Shown piece after piece: positions 45,232 to 54,432 of a DNA stretch of 64,000 nt. The position numbers were made by a program, and so were the translations under genes. Under the pieces are notes generated by a model, which saw only the letters and a list, made by a program, of their open reading frames with translations, was not told the DNA's origin and ran no database searches. The DNA comes from Desulfomonilaceae bacterium. GTDB taxonomy: Bacteria > Desulfobacterota > Desulfomonilia > Desulfomonilales > Desulfomonilaceae. The first letter of the stretch is position 1; each line of letters starts with the position of its first letter. The DNA lies in assembly GCA_031082285.1 (NCBI GenBank), contig JAVHLK010000007.1:1-64000 (forward strand). Reading direction: 5' to 3'.

Positions 45232-46053
45232 ATGAGAACAAGAGTTAATGTAGCGTTATTGGGTTGTTTTCTCGTATTGCTGCTTGCAGTGGCCACAGCA
45301 CCGGCTATGGCAGATGAGAAGGTCGGCCCGAAGCTGGAGCACTCCGGGATAACCGGTCAAGATGCAGGGGAAAAGGCCGTTGAAGGCAAGACCGAGTTTT
45401 CCGGTGAGGCAAGAGAGGGAGTTCGGGAAGACAAGCCCGAGAAGCAACGCGAGATGAAATCCGGAATCAAAGGCAAAGTTGACGTCGAGGCTTCAACGGA
45501 TCCTGCCGCCAAGGTACGCTCCGAAGAAAAAGAGAAGATGAGGGGTGAGACCGGAATCGAACAGGAGACGAAGGGTGAGGCCGAGATGGAGCAAGAGTTG
45601 AAGCCGGAAGCCCGAAGCTCTTCTGAGGAAGCGGTCACGGGTCAGGCCGAAGGCGGCCGGGCCATAGTGGCCCGGATTGATCGGCCGGAAAACTGCCTCA
45701 GAGTACGCAGTGGTCCCGGCACTTCTTATGACATAATCGGCTGCGCTTCCAAGGGAGACACGTTGGTTCTGACCGGCACATTCAGTGAGGAGGGTCGGTG
45801 GGCTCAACTGGACAACAACGGTTGGGTATTCTTCGACCAACTTGAAACGGACGTTGCCCGTCCACAGGTGATGGCCTCGGAAGGAGCGTTCGATCAACCC
45901 GCGGCCGCCGGTGATAGGCCCCGCAAGGGATTCAACCGATTCCACGGGTACGGCGGCTACTACCATACACCGGGATATTGGTCGTACGGATGTCCCGGAT
46001 ACGGGTACTATTACGGGTATCCTCGCAGCAGCATGTATTGGTATCACTACTGA
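45232..46053 (+). CDS. Exported SH3b-domain protein with Gly/Tyr-rich C-terminus
   Basis: 273 aa. A signal peptide (LLGCFLVLLLAVATAPAMA) is followed by a long Glu/Lys-rich disordered region (about 25-135), a bacterial SH3-type domain (about 142-205: CLRVRSGPGTSYDIIGC, GRWAQLDNNGWVFFDQL) and a C-terminal stretch of Tyr, Gly, Pro and His (FHGYGGYYHTPGYWSYG, YYYGYP). SH3b domains often bind peptidoglycan. The Tyr-rich end resembles surface or envelope proteins. It lies between the sensor kinase and the response regulator, so it might be a target or signal partner; that is a guess. Confidence 0.82.
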   Translation: MRTRVNVALLGCFLVLLLAVATAPAMADEKVGPKLEHSGITGQDAGEKAVEGKTEFSGEAREGVREDKPEKQREMKSGIKGKVDVEASTDPAAKVRSEEKEKMRGETGIEQETKGEAEMEQELKPEARSSSEEAVTGQAEGGRAIVARIDRPENCLRVRSGPGTSYDIIGCASKGDTLVLTGTFSEEGRWAQLDNNGWVFFDQLETDVARPQVMASEGAFDQPAAAGDRPRKGFNRFHGYGGYYHTPGYWSYGCPGYGYYYGYPRSSMYWYHY

Positions 46054-46306
46054 TCTGCTGTGAGCCTGTCTTGGATCGGTAGGCCCACCGCGGTCCGGAT
46101 CGCACCGGCTCGGATCGCAGGGCCGCCCGATTCGTCTGCTGAACGCGGATTGAGCCGTCCATATCCCGGGATACCGTCATGGTTTACTAACCTATGGAAA
46201 GCGCCTTGATTTGCCATGAGTGTTTTGTCCGCGGCCCAGCAAGGCGCAGGGCGGCGAAACCATGGTCGCGCTCGGCATTCAGCCTTCCCCGGTGTGTGAC
46301 GAGTTG

Positions 46307-46963
46307 TCAGGTGGTTACAAGGCCTCTTTCCATCGCGTATGACGTCAGAGCTGCGGCGCTGTGGAGATCGAGTTTCTTCATGAGATTCGCGCGGTGAGTG
46401 GCTGCGGTTTTCACGCTGATACACAAGAGATTCGCTATCTCCTTGTTCTTGTATCCCTCTGCAATGAGTTTCAATACTTCTTGCTCTCGAGACGTGAGCG
46501 ACTCCCATGACGAACCGTATTGGGGCGTCTCCGTTCCTTTCAGGTATCCTTCAAGCACCACCTGAGAAACCGCGGGACTCAGGTACGGTTCCCCCCGTAG
46601 TACGGTCTGTATTGCCGAGACCAATTCGGTGTGGGTGACATACTTAAGCGCGTATCCGTCAACGCCTGCACGGAAAGTCGCCAGGATATATTCCTCGTTC
46701 TTGTGAACCGTGAGGACAAGAATCTTCGTGTGGGGGCACTGTCTCTTCAAGTGTCTAATGGCTTGGAGACCGTCCATCCGCGGCATCGACAAATCCATCA
46801 GTACGAGGTCCGGGGCAAGCCTCTCGACGCAGTCTATGGCCTCCCGACCGTCCGCGGCCTCGCCCACCACTTCGAAGCCGGGGTCCAGCGACAGGAGGGA
46901 CCTCAGGCCTTCCCGGATTATCGTGTGGTCTTCTGCGAGTACAATACGATGTTTCTTGGGCAT
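46307..46963 (-). CDS. NarL/FixJ-family response regulator
   Basis: 218 aa from ATG 46963 (MPKKHRIVLAED); a GTG 12 codons earlier (46999) is possible. The receiver domain has E11/D12, phosphorylated D57 (DLVLMDLSMP) and VLTVHKNEEYI with the Lys. A LuxR-type helix-turn-helix follows (LTSREQEVLKLIAEGYKNKEIANLL, ISVKTAATHRANLMKKL). It is a transcription regulator, probably paired with the kinase at 43260-44936. Target genes are unknown. Confidence 0.93.
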   Translation of the reverse strand: MPKKHRIVLAEDHTIIREGLRSLLSLDPGFEVVGEAADGREAIDCVERLAPDLVLMDLSMPRMDGLQAIRHLKRQCPHTKILVLTVHKNEEYILATFRAGVDGYALKYVTHTELVSAIQTVLRGEPYLSPAVSQVVLEGYLKGTETPQYGSSWESLTSREQEVLKLIAEGYKNKEIANLLCISVKTAATHRANLMKKLDLHSAAALTSYAMERGLVTT

Positions 46964-47483
46964 TTTCAGCTGTCGAATCAAGCTTTGTGTGCTTTGCACT
47001 CCGTTGTAAGAAGACCCATTGTCGGATCGCCGGCCGGTTCGTCGTTCTCGACGTATCGCGAAGAAATCCGCACAATCCTTCCTACATTCGAATACGGAAC
47101 AACAGTTTACCTTCTGATCGGCCGGAGATCAATCTTTGATGCACAATCTCAGAGTGCGGAGTCGATGAGGGATTGATCCGAGGGCGACCGGAGGTGAGGG
47201 AACCGGTCCCTACGGCCTAGTCCCGAAATACTGTCTTCCGGGAAGAAAAATACTGCATTGACCCGATTTACAGCATTGCTGCACACAGGTCATTATCTCG
47301 TGAACATATCGTACTACCCTGAAACTTTGATCTGTCCGGTGCACCAAGAGCCCGGACTCTCATCATATACGAAGCCACGGTGTCCACAACATTTGAACCA
47401 GGCTGACGCCGCCTTCACGGCAATCGAGCACTGCGGTCCTCCGGCACGGAGTCTTTCCGGCCCATCAGAAAAGGAGAAACGAG
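46964..47483. other. Intergenic stretch without a supported gene
   Basis: 520 bp before the transporter operon. No coding frame, terminator or clear promoter was recognised. GGAG-type ribosome signal for the next gene is at the right edge (AAAAGGAG). Confidence 0.6.
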
Positions 47484-48758
47484 ATGAAAAGGATTTTGGT
47501 TCTCTCGGTATTCGTCTTGCTTGCCTGTCAGAGCGTGGGGATGGTCCCTGCGTTCGGTGCTGACCCGATTATCATAGGCGTGCCCACGTCGCTGACGGCG
47601 CTCGAGGGACGGGAGTCGCTCAAAGCGGTCCAAATGGCCGTAGACGAAATCAACGCAGGAGGAGGAGTTAAGGTCGGAGACGCGAAGCGCCCCATCAAGC
47701 TCGAGACATTGGACCTGCGGGATTCCTCACCGGGTGTACCGGTATCTGAAGCACTGCTCGGTATTGAAAAGATCATCACGGACAAGAAGGTCAGCGCGCT
47801 GGTCGTGGGGCCGTTCAGATCCGAGGCTCTGTTGGCCGGCATGGATATCGTGGCAAAGTATAAGGTGCCGCTGTTGGGAACCATTGCAATGTCCCCGAAA
47901 TCGGAGGAAAAGATCAAGGAGAACCCCGACAAGTACAAATATTGCTTCAGGGTGTGCCTCAATGCCAAGTACCTCGTCGGGTATCTTGCCAAGACATTGG
48001 CCTCCATGAAGAAGGACTACGGGTGGGACAAGCTCTATGTGATGCATCAAGACGTATTGTGGGCGCGCATGACGGGAGAGATAACGTCCAAGGTCGCCGT
48101 GTCCAAGATGGGATGGCAGGAGGTAGGTTCCGAGGCCTTTCCCACCGGCGCTTCAGACTTTTCGGCGAGCCTTCAGAAGGCACGCACAAGAGGTGCGCAG
48201 GTAATCCTCACGATTTTTGACATGCCCCAGAGTGGTATCTTGCTGAAACAATGGCAAAGCATGAAGATCCCGGCCATGCTCGCCGGATTCATCTCCCCAA
48301 TGGCGGGGCCGGGCGCCTGGAAGACTTTTGACGGCAAGATCGCGGGACTGATCAACATGGATTTCGAGATCGGGAGCGCGATTCCCACCAGCAAGTATGC
48401 GCCCGCACAAGAATTCTACGATAAGTATATCAAGAAGTATGGGGTACCCATGGAGGCGGGGCACGGCCCGGCACCGTCCTACGATGCCGTGTACATCCTG
48501 GCGGAGGCCATCGAACGGGCGGGCACGTTGGACCCGGATAAACTCGTCGACGAAATCAAGAAGACGGATCGCCAAGGCGTCATCGGCAGGATCAAATTCG
48601 ACGAAGGACATCAGGTCGTGTACGGCGACGATCCGACCGAAACCGCGGCCGCGTGCGTGTGGCAGTGGACTGAGGACGGCAAGCGAGTCATCGTGTTCCC
48701 ACAACCGTTGGCCGAAGGCGAGATCCGGCTTCCCGACTGGGTAAAAGCCGCCAAGTAA
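47484..48758 (+). CDS. ABC transporter substrate-binding protein (branched-chain/aromatic acid type)
   Basis: 424 aa periplasmic binding protein of the LivK type. AAAAGGAG lies before the ATG. A signal peptide (VLSVFVLLACQSVGMVPAFGA) is followed by PIIIGVPTSLTALEGRESLKAVQMAVDEIN, GPFRSEALLAGMDIVAKYKVPLLG and HGPAPSYDAVYILAEAI, with the two-lobed periplasmic fold. It captures the substrate for the permease proteins encoded next. The ligand is not known; such proteins bind branched-chain amino acids, aromatic acids, amides or other small acids. Confidence 0.93.
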   Translation: MKRILVLSVFVLLACQSVGMVPAFGADPIIIGVPTSLTALEGRESLKAVQMAVDEINAGGGVKVGDAKRPIKLETLDLRDSSPGVPVSEALLGIEKIITDKKVSALVVGPFRSEALLAGMDIVAKYKVPLLGTIAMSPKSEEKIKENPDKYKYCFRVCLNAKYLVGYLAKTLASMKKDYGWDKLYVMHQDVLWARMTGEITSKVAVSKMGWQEVGSEAFPTGASDFSASLQKARTRGAQVILTIFDMPQSGILLKQWQSMKIPAMLAGFISPMAGPGAWKTFDGKIAGLINMDFEIGSAIPTSKYAPAQEFYDKYIKKYGVPMEAGHGPAPSYDAVYILAEAIERAGTLDPDKLVDEIKKTDRQGVIGRIKFDEGHQVVYGDDPTETAAACVWQWTEDGKRVIVFPQPLAEGEIRLPDWVKAAK

Positions 48759-48772
48759 CGTGAGGTACCCGG

Positions 48773-48796
48773 AAAGGGAGGGCTCTGCCTCCCTTT
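48773..48796 (+). terminator. Intercistronic hairpin between binding-protein and permease genes
   Basis: AAAGGGAGG (48773-48781) and CCTCCCTTT (48788-48796) are perfect arms with a 6-base loop, followed by CTGTTG rather than a T run. It may cause partial termination or protect the upstream mRNA, giving more binding protein than permease. Confidence 0.55.
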
Positions 48797-48880
48797 CTGT
48801 TGTGTGACGCAAGATCTTCCCCGTGCTCCGACCGGACGAGAGCCGGAATCGGCGTGCACGCAGACATGGGAGTGTCCCGG

Positions 48881-49753
48881 ATGCTTGAAGTTACCATTGT
48901 CTACGGATTCATCAACAGCGTGATATTGGCTCTCATAGCGCTCGGTTTCAGTCTGACCTTCGGCATAAGCGGGGTTGCCAACTTTGCGTACGGTTCAATG
49001 TATATCCTTTCGGGGTACGCAGTATGGATTCTCATGCACAAAGCAGGGATTCCCTTCGTCGCCGCGGCGCTGATCGCCGTGGTCCTTACGGCCGCTCTCG
49101 GTTCCTTACTGTATCGATTCGTCCTGCTGCGAGTGCGGGGCATGGAGATCTCCGAGGTCATCGTGACCTTCGGCACGGGTCTGGCCATCATCGAACTTTT
49201 CCGGTACCTGGGCTTCACGGGGTTCGAATACACACTTCCGGTCTTTACCGATGGTACGGTACTGATCGGCGGCGTGTACGTGGATCATCAGAGGCTCTGG
49301 ATAGTCGTCATCGGGGTGGCGCTTGCGGTCGGGCTCTATTTTTTCACCCACTACACCAAACTGGGCCTGGCCTTTCGAGGAATCGCACAGGACGAGAGGA
49401 CCGCTCTGAGCCTCGGCATCAATTCCGACCGGATCGCAGAGTTGAGCGTAGCCATGGGCGCGGGCCTCGCCGCGGTCGCGGCAATCACGATCCTTCCACG
49501 AGGAACGATCTCGGTGAACGACGGATATGACGTGCTGATCAATGCAATGGCCGTCTGCATAGTGGGCGGATTGGGAAGCACGGTCGGAGTGGTGGCGGCC
49601 GCATTCCTCATCGGGTACGCGCAGATGATTACCGACGCGTTTTCAGGGCCCCATTGGAAGATGATCGTGTCTTTGGTCGCAATACTGGTGATCCTCGTGA
49701 TCAAGCCTTCGGGACTGTTTGGGAAGCAGAAAGAGCTGGAGGAGAGGATCTAA
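48881..49753 (+). CDS. livH: ABC transporter permease LivH-like
   Basis: 290 aa from ATG 48881 (GGGAG eight bases upstream; the frame is open further). About eight membrane helices with VYGFINSVILALIALGFSLTFG at the start, RGIAQDERTALSLGINSDRIAELS (the cytoplasmic coupling loop) and AVCIVGGLGSTVGVVAAAFLIG near the end. It forms the membrane channel with the LivM-like partner. It follows the binding protein gene and shares its operon. Confidence 0.92.
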   Translation: MLEVTIVYGFINSVILALIALGFSLTFGISGVANFAYGSMYILSGYAVWILMHKAGIPFVAAALIAVVLTAALGSLLYRFVLLRVRGMEISEVIVTFGTGLAIIELFRYLGFTGFEYTLPVFTDGTVLIGGVYVDHQRLWIVVIGVALAVGLYFFTHYTKLGLAFRGIAQDERTALSLGINSDRIAELSVAMGAGLAAVAAITILPRGTISVNDGYDVLINAMAVCIVGGLGSTVGVVAAAFLIGYAQMITDAFSGPHWKMIVSLVAILVILVIKPSGLFGKQKELEERI

Positions 49754-49844
49754 CGGAAATCCGGTGTGTAACCGCCGAGGTTCGCATCGGCGGCCCGGTG
49801 CCCGGTGACACGAGTACGGATACCTCCCACGAAACGGAAGAGCA

Positions 49845-50852
49845 GTGAAAAAGAAACGTAAAGAGCGAATCGATCGTGGCATCAAGGCGAGGTCTGACGA
49901 CATCTTTGCTGTGACCTCATGGCGTGAAATGCTGTACGTCGCCCTTCCTCCGGCTATTCCCGTAGTCGGTCTGCTGGTCCTGCCGTTCATTCTGCCCACC
50001 TATTGGCAGAAGGTCCTTATCGCAACCGCGATCTTTGCGCTCCTTGCCATGAGTTGGGACTTTCTGGTATCGGCGGGCATGGTTTCCCTGGGCCAGGCGC
50101 TGTTCTTCGGAGTGGGGGCCTACACGTCCGGAGTCCTCGACCACTATGCCGGCCTGCCCATATGGTTGACCATTCCCCTGAGTACGGTGATCGGCGGCGC
50201 GCTGTGCACGGTCTTCTTGTTGCCCGTACTGCGATTGAGAGGCGTGTACTTTGCCATGGTCACCCTTGTCTTGCCCCTGATGCTCGAACGCATTATTGAA
50301 GCTACGGCCATCTTTGGGGGGACCGAGGGATTGACGGGCCTCAAGCCTTTTCCCAACCAGTGGATTGAAATGTATCTCGTCGGCGGGATGGTTCTGGTCG
50401 TGCTCTTCGGATTTCGCAGGCTCATGACAACGGACTACGGTCTCGTGTTCAAAGCCCTCCGGGACAACGACCGGGCGGTGATGAGCGCGGGACTGAACAT
50501 CTACTGGTACAAGGCTCAGGCCCTGTTCATCGCAGGCAGTCTCGGCGCGTTTTGCGGAGCCGCCATGACCCACGTGTACCTCTTCGTGGGCATGCCGGCA
50601 TTTGCCTTGGACTATTCAATCCTCCCCCTCGCGTCCGCGGTCGTGGGCGGGATGGGGACTTTTGCCGGTTCGCTCCTGGGAGCATTTATTCTCGTCCCAT
50701 TGTCCGAGGCCCTCAGGGGTATCGGCGGACTGCGCATCGTTCTTTATGCGGTAGCCCTGGTGGTGTTCGTCGTCGCCCTCCCGGAGGGGATATTCCACTA
50801 TGTGAAACGAAAGTACTTACAGTTCGAGAGATGGGTGCACGTCGACGAGTAA
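49845..50852 (+). CDS. livM: ABC transporter permease LivM-like
   Basis: 335 aa from GTG 49845. A Lys/Arg-rich N-terminus (KKKRKERIDRGIKARS) is followed by about nine membrane helices. SLGQALFFGVGAYTSG and KALRDNDRAVMSAGLNIYWYKAQALF (coupling loop) and LPLASAVVGGMGTFAGSLLGAF are LivM marks. It is the second channel subunit. Confidence 0.92.
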   Translation: MKKKRKERIDRGIKARSDDIFAVTSWREMLYVALPPAIPVVGLLVLPFILPTYWQKVLIATAIFALLAMSWDFLVSAGMVSLGQALFFGVGAYTSGVLDHYAGLPIWLTIPLSTVIGGALCTVFLLPVLRLRGVYFAMVTLVLPLMLERIIEATAIFGGTEGLTGLKPFPNQWIEMYLVGGMVLVVLFGFRRLMTTDYGLVFKALRDNDRAVMSAGLNIYWYKAQALFIAGSLGAFCGAAMTHVYLFVGMPAFALDYSILPLASAVVGGMGTFAGSLLGAFILVPLSEALRGIGGLRIVLYAVALVVFVVALPEGIFHYVKRKYLQFERWVHVDE

Positions 50853-50955
50853 TGCGGTACAATGCGCGTCAATTGACGGTGAACGGCGACGGTGCTCCCC
50901 CTGTGAACGCGGACCGCGGACCGGATGTCATCAACATATGAGAAAGGCCTCGCAG

Positions 50956-51732
50956 ATGGGTGCCAACGGACAAGGAAGAGACAGGGAACCGCTCCTGCGG
51001 GTGGAGAATCTGAGTAAGCGATTTGGCGGTGTCCAGGCGGTGGTCGGCGTCAATTTCGATCTGTACAAGGGCGAGCTTCTTGGACTCATCGGGCCCAACG
51101 GATCGGGAAAGACCACGCTGGTAAACTTGATTACGGGCTTTGTTAAGCCCGATCGCGGCTCCGTGGTCTATCGCGGCAAGCCCATCACCGGTTGGATGCC
51201 CAATCGCATAGCCCGATCGGGAATCGCGCGCACGTTCCAGATGGCTCGACCCTTCGGTGAATTGCCCGCATACAAGAATCTGATCATACCGCTCTTCTCT
51301 CCCCGTGTGAGGGAATTGCAGGGCGGCAAGTACGGCGATCGGGACGCGGTTGCAATCGACCTCCTTGAAGAAGTCGGCTTCGAGCGTGATTCTTCGGTCA
51401 CATACAAGGCCGCGGGCAGTTTGCCGCACGGATATCTGAAGCGACTGGAACTTGCCAAGTGCCTGGCCTTGCGTGCGGATCTGATCATTCTCGACGAACT
51501 GTTCTCGGGCTTGAGCATAGCCGAATTAGCGAGTATTCTGCCGATTATCGAGAAACTGATTGCCGGCGGCAAGACGATCCTCATGATCGAGCATCGCCTA
51601 CGAGAACTCTTTCGCATTGCAGACCGCGCGATTGTCCTGAATTTCGGACAGGTGATCGCGGACGGTAAGCCGGCGGAAGTGATGCAAAAGGACGAGGTGA
51701 GGCACGCATACCTCGGCACCGAGGACGACTGA
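50956..51732 (+). CDS. livG: ABC transporter ATPase LivG-like
   Basis: 258 aa from ATG 50956 (AAAGG eight bases upstream); ATG 50938 is in frame but has no ribosome site. Walker A GPNGSGKTTLVNL, signature GSLPHGYLKRLELAKCL (an atypical form of LSYGxQR), Walker B DLIILDELFSGL and switch-His IEHRLREL are visible. VENLSKRFGGVQAVVGVNFD is a typical LivG start. It drives import by the LivH/LivM channel. The D-E-L at Walker B in place of D-E-P is a variant. Confidence 0.92.
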   Translation: MGANGQGRDREPLLRVENLSKRFGGVQAVVGVNFDLYKGELLGLIGPNGSGKTTLVNLITGFVKPDRGSVVYRGKPITGWMPNRIARSGIARTFQMARPFGELPAYKNLIIPLFSPRVRELQGGKYGDRDAVAIDLLEEVGFERDSSVTYKAAGSLPHGYLKRLELAKCLALRADLIILDELFSGLSIAELASILPIIEKLIAGGKTILMIEHRLRELFRIADRAIVLNFGQVIADGKPAEVMQKDEVRHAYLGTEDD

Positions 51733-51761
51733 CGGGGAGGAGGCCCTGAGCGGGAAATACC

Positions 51762-52508
51762 ATGCTGGACATAAAAAACTTGATGGTCTTCTATGAGAAC
51801 GCTCTGGCGTTGAACGATTTCAGCATGAGCGTTGAAGCGGGCGGGATAGTCGCGGTCATCGGTTCCAACAGTGCAGGCAAGACCACGTTGATGAATACGG
51901 TCTCAGGCCTCATTATCGACACCCAGATCAAGGAACGGCGAAAGGGCGGCGAGAGAATCACTCTTTACGGCACCATTATTTTCAACGGCGAGGACGTCAC
52001 GACCATGGAGCCCAGCGAAAGAGTGAAACGAGGCATGGTCTTGTGCCGTGAGCGTCATCCCATCTTTCCCGAATCCGACCTTCTCGAGAACCTGAGGATC
52101 GCGGGCTACCTGCGCCGGCACGCCCAAGTCAAGACAAGCATAAACCACGTGTTCGAGCTCTTCCCCACGCTTGAACGGCTCAAGACCCGAAAGGCGGGGT
52201 TCCTGAGCGGAGGCGAGCAACAGATGCTGAGCATCGGAATGGCGCTGGTAGTCAAACCCGATCTGTTGCTCCTGGATGAACCGCTCCTTGGGCTGAGCCC
52301 TTTGATGCAGAAGACTCTGGTCGATGCCATCCGCACGATTAGAGAGGAATCGGGTCTGACCATTATCCTGACCGAACAGTTCGCGCGGCCCATACTTCCC
52401 ATGATCGATCATGGGTACATCATTGAAAACGGAATGCTGACCATGGACGGAAGCGGAGCCGAACTCATGGACAATGAGGAAGTGAAGTCGGCGTATTTCG
52501 GAGTCTGA
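51762..52508 (+). CDS. livF: ABC transporter ATPase LivF-like
   Basis: 248 aa. Walker A GSNSAGKTTLMN, signature FLSGGEQQMLSIGMAL and Walker B DLLLLDEPLLGLSP are complete. Near residue 50 there is a short insertion (IKERRKGGERITLYGTIIF) between the P-loop and the usual GEDVT loop compared with common LivF proteins. It pairs with LivG. GGGGAGG lies upstream of the ATG, and the stop codon abuts the ligase gene region. Confidence 0.93.
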   Translation: MLDIKNLMVFYENALALNDFSMSVEAGGIVAVIGSNSAGKTTLMNTVSGLIIDTQIKERRKGGERITLYGTIIFNGEDVTTMEPSERVKRGMVLCRERHPIFPESDLLENLRIAGYLRRHAQVKTSINHVFELFPTLERLKTRKAGFLSGGEQQMLSIGMALVVKPDLLLLDEPLLGLSPLMQKTLVDAIRTIREESGLTIILTEQFARPILPMIDHGYIIENGMLTMDGSGAELMDNEEVKSAYFGV

Positions 52509-52525
52509 TGAGGAGGATTGAAAGA

Positions 52526-54163
52526 ATGGCCGCGTGGGAACAACCGAACATATTCAAAGCGTTTGCCGACACTGCGTCCCGATCTCCGAGCAAGACCGCG
52601 ACGGCATTTCTGGGCACCGTCTACTCCTATACGGTGCTCAAGAATCTGGCGGAAGGTTTCGCAGCCGCGCTCGCAGCCAAAGGCATCGGTAAGGGGGATC
52701 GCATCATCCTCTACATTCCCAACTCCATCCAATTCGTTGTGTCATGGCTCGGCATACAACGTCTCGGGGGGGTGGTCGTACCCATCACTCCCATCTACAC
52801 TCCGGTCGATTTGGAGTACATCGCTTCGGACACGGAAGCCAAGGCGATTGTCTGTTCGGACCGGAACTATGGATACGTCAAACAGGTGGCGCCTCATACC
52901 GGGCTACGGAAGGCCGTCGTGACCAACATTGCCGATCTGCTTCCCTGGTGGAAGCGCGCATTCGGCCGGATTGCCGACAAGGTGCCGAGCGGAAAAGTTG
53001 AACGAGCGAAGAGCGTTTCGTTCCTGCGAGACATGATCTCGTCGTCCAATCCGCCGGCTCCGGACCCGCAGACGGGCCCGGAGGACGTCGCGGAAATTCT
53101 CTACACGGGAGGAACCACCAAGCATCCAAAGGGAGTGCCGATCACACACGGTCTGTTTCTCGTGTCTGCGTTCGAGCAGCTGGGAGTACGAGACCCCCTC
53201 TTTCCCAAGGACCGGGACGTCATCGTCGGGGGTGCTCCCCTGTTTCACATCTTGGGGCAAACCTGCAGTCTCTCCACCGTAGTGGTGGGCGGAGGCACGC
53301 TGCTGTTGCAGCCGCGGGTGAATCTGGACGCCATGTTGGACTCGATCCATAGGCTCCGGGCCACCTCGCTGATCGGCGTTCCCGCTCTCTACCGGATGAT
53401 CCTCGAACACGACCGGGTGGACCAATACGACGTCTCTTCACTCAAGTACTGCTTCAGCGCGGGGGACGTCTTACCGGTGGAAGTGGCCAATCGCTGGACC
53501 AGGCGCTTCAAGCTGAATGTGTATCAGGGCTATGGAGCCACCGAAACGTGCGGTGGAGTGGCCATGAGCCCGACGGACCGACCCAATCCCCCTCTCAGCA
53601 TGGGAATGAAGACCCCCAGCAAGGAGATCTTGATCGTCACGCCGGATACGGTGAAACCGACTGCACCGGGAGATCCCGGTGAACTGCTGGTTTCGTCGGA
53701 CAGGATGGTCCGGTCTTATCTCAATAAGCCCGACGAGACGGAGAAGGCCTTTGTGGAGATCGACGGTAGGTTGTGGTACCGAACCTCCGACATCGTGCGG
53801 CAGGACGAAGACGGGTTTCTCTTCTTCGTCGATCGCACGGTGGACACCATCAAACACAAGGGGTACCGGATTTCGGCATCGGAAATTGAGGCGGTCCTCC
53901 AAGAGCACCCGGCCGTCATCGAATCTTGTGTGGTGGGAATTCCCGACAAAAAGGTCGGCGAGCGAATCAAGGCCTTTGTCGTATTGAAGAAAGACGTGAA
54001 GGGAATCACGGGCTACGAACTCATCCGCTGGTGCCGGGACAAGCTTGTCGCGTACAAGATCCCCCAATATATTGAATTTCGGGACATGCTGCCCAAGTCT
54101 AAGGTGGGAAAACTCCTGAGAAGAGAAATACGTTCGGAAGAGAAAAAGCGCTTGGAGACCTAG
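52526..54163 (+). CDS. AMP-forming acyl-CoA synthetase/ligase
   Basis: 545 aa from ATG 52526 (AGGAGG nine bases upstream; ATG 52508 overlaps livF's stop but lacks a site). The ANL fold shows ILYTGGTTKHPKGVPITH (P-loop; K in place of the usual G), YQGYGATETCGG, LWYRTSDIVRQDEDGFLFF, VDRTVDTIKHKGYRISASEIE and the C-terminal catalytic Lys in PKSKVGKLLRREIR. It makes an acyl-AMP from a carboxylic acid, then the CoA thioester. Its place at the end of the transporter operon suggests that the imported acid is its substrate. Fatty, aromatic or other acid cannot be told. Confidence 0.92.
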   Translation: MAAWEQPNIFKAFADTASRSPSKTATAFLGTVYSYTVLKNLAEGFAAALAAKGIGKGDRIILYIPNSIQFVVSWLGIQRLGGVVVPITPIYTPVDLEYIASDTEAKAIVCSDRNYGYVKQVAPHTGLRKAVVTNIADLLPWWKRAFGRIADKVPSGKVERAKSVSFLRDMISSSNPPAPDPQTGPEDVAEILYTGGTTKHPKGVPITHGLFLVSAFEQLGVRDPLFPKDRDVIVGGAPLFHILGQTCSLSTVVVGGGTLLLQPRVNLDAMLDSIHRLRATSLIGVPALYRMILEHDRVDQYDVSSLKYCFSAGDVLPVEVANRWTRRFKLNVYQGYGATETCGGVAMSPTDRPNPPLSMGMKTPSKEILIVTPDTVKPTAPGDPGELLVSSDRMVRSYLNKPDETEKAFVEIDGRLWYRTSDIVRQDEDGFLFFVDRTVDTIKHKGYRISASEIEAVLQEHPAVIESCVVGIPDKKVGERIKAFVVLKKDVKGITGYELIRWCRDKLVAYKIPQYIEFRDMLPKSKVGKLLRREIRSEEKKRLET

Positions 54164-54232
54164 TACTCGATTTCTCGGGTGCGGTCGCCTTATTCCCCGC
54201 TTCCGGCCTTTGTCTGAAAGTCTGCTTCCTTC

Positions 54233-54263
54233 TCGTTCCCAGGCTCTGCCTGGGAATGCCTAT
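54233..54263 (+). repeat. Dispersed palindromic repeat copy 2
   Basis: Starts CTTCTCGTTCCCAGGCTCTG and goes on CCTGGGAATGCC: an imperfect palindrome (TTCCCAGG / CCTGGGAA). Its first 19 bases equal the reverse complement of 18066-18084. It lies between the acyl-CoA ligase and glycosyltransferase genes, in 54164-54432, which holds no other supported feature. Confidence 0.55.
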
Positions 54264-54432
54264 ACGCGGGGCTCTGCCCGGCCTGCGGCCCGGAGTTCGC
54301 GTGGACTTTCATGGTCAGTCGTGAATCGATCATCGCGGTTCGCCGCAAGGACAGCCGGATGTTCACCGACGCGCGGCCCTCGGATCAAGCAACCGGGAAG
54401 TAGGTCCGTACGGTCTTTGAGAGATGTAATAG

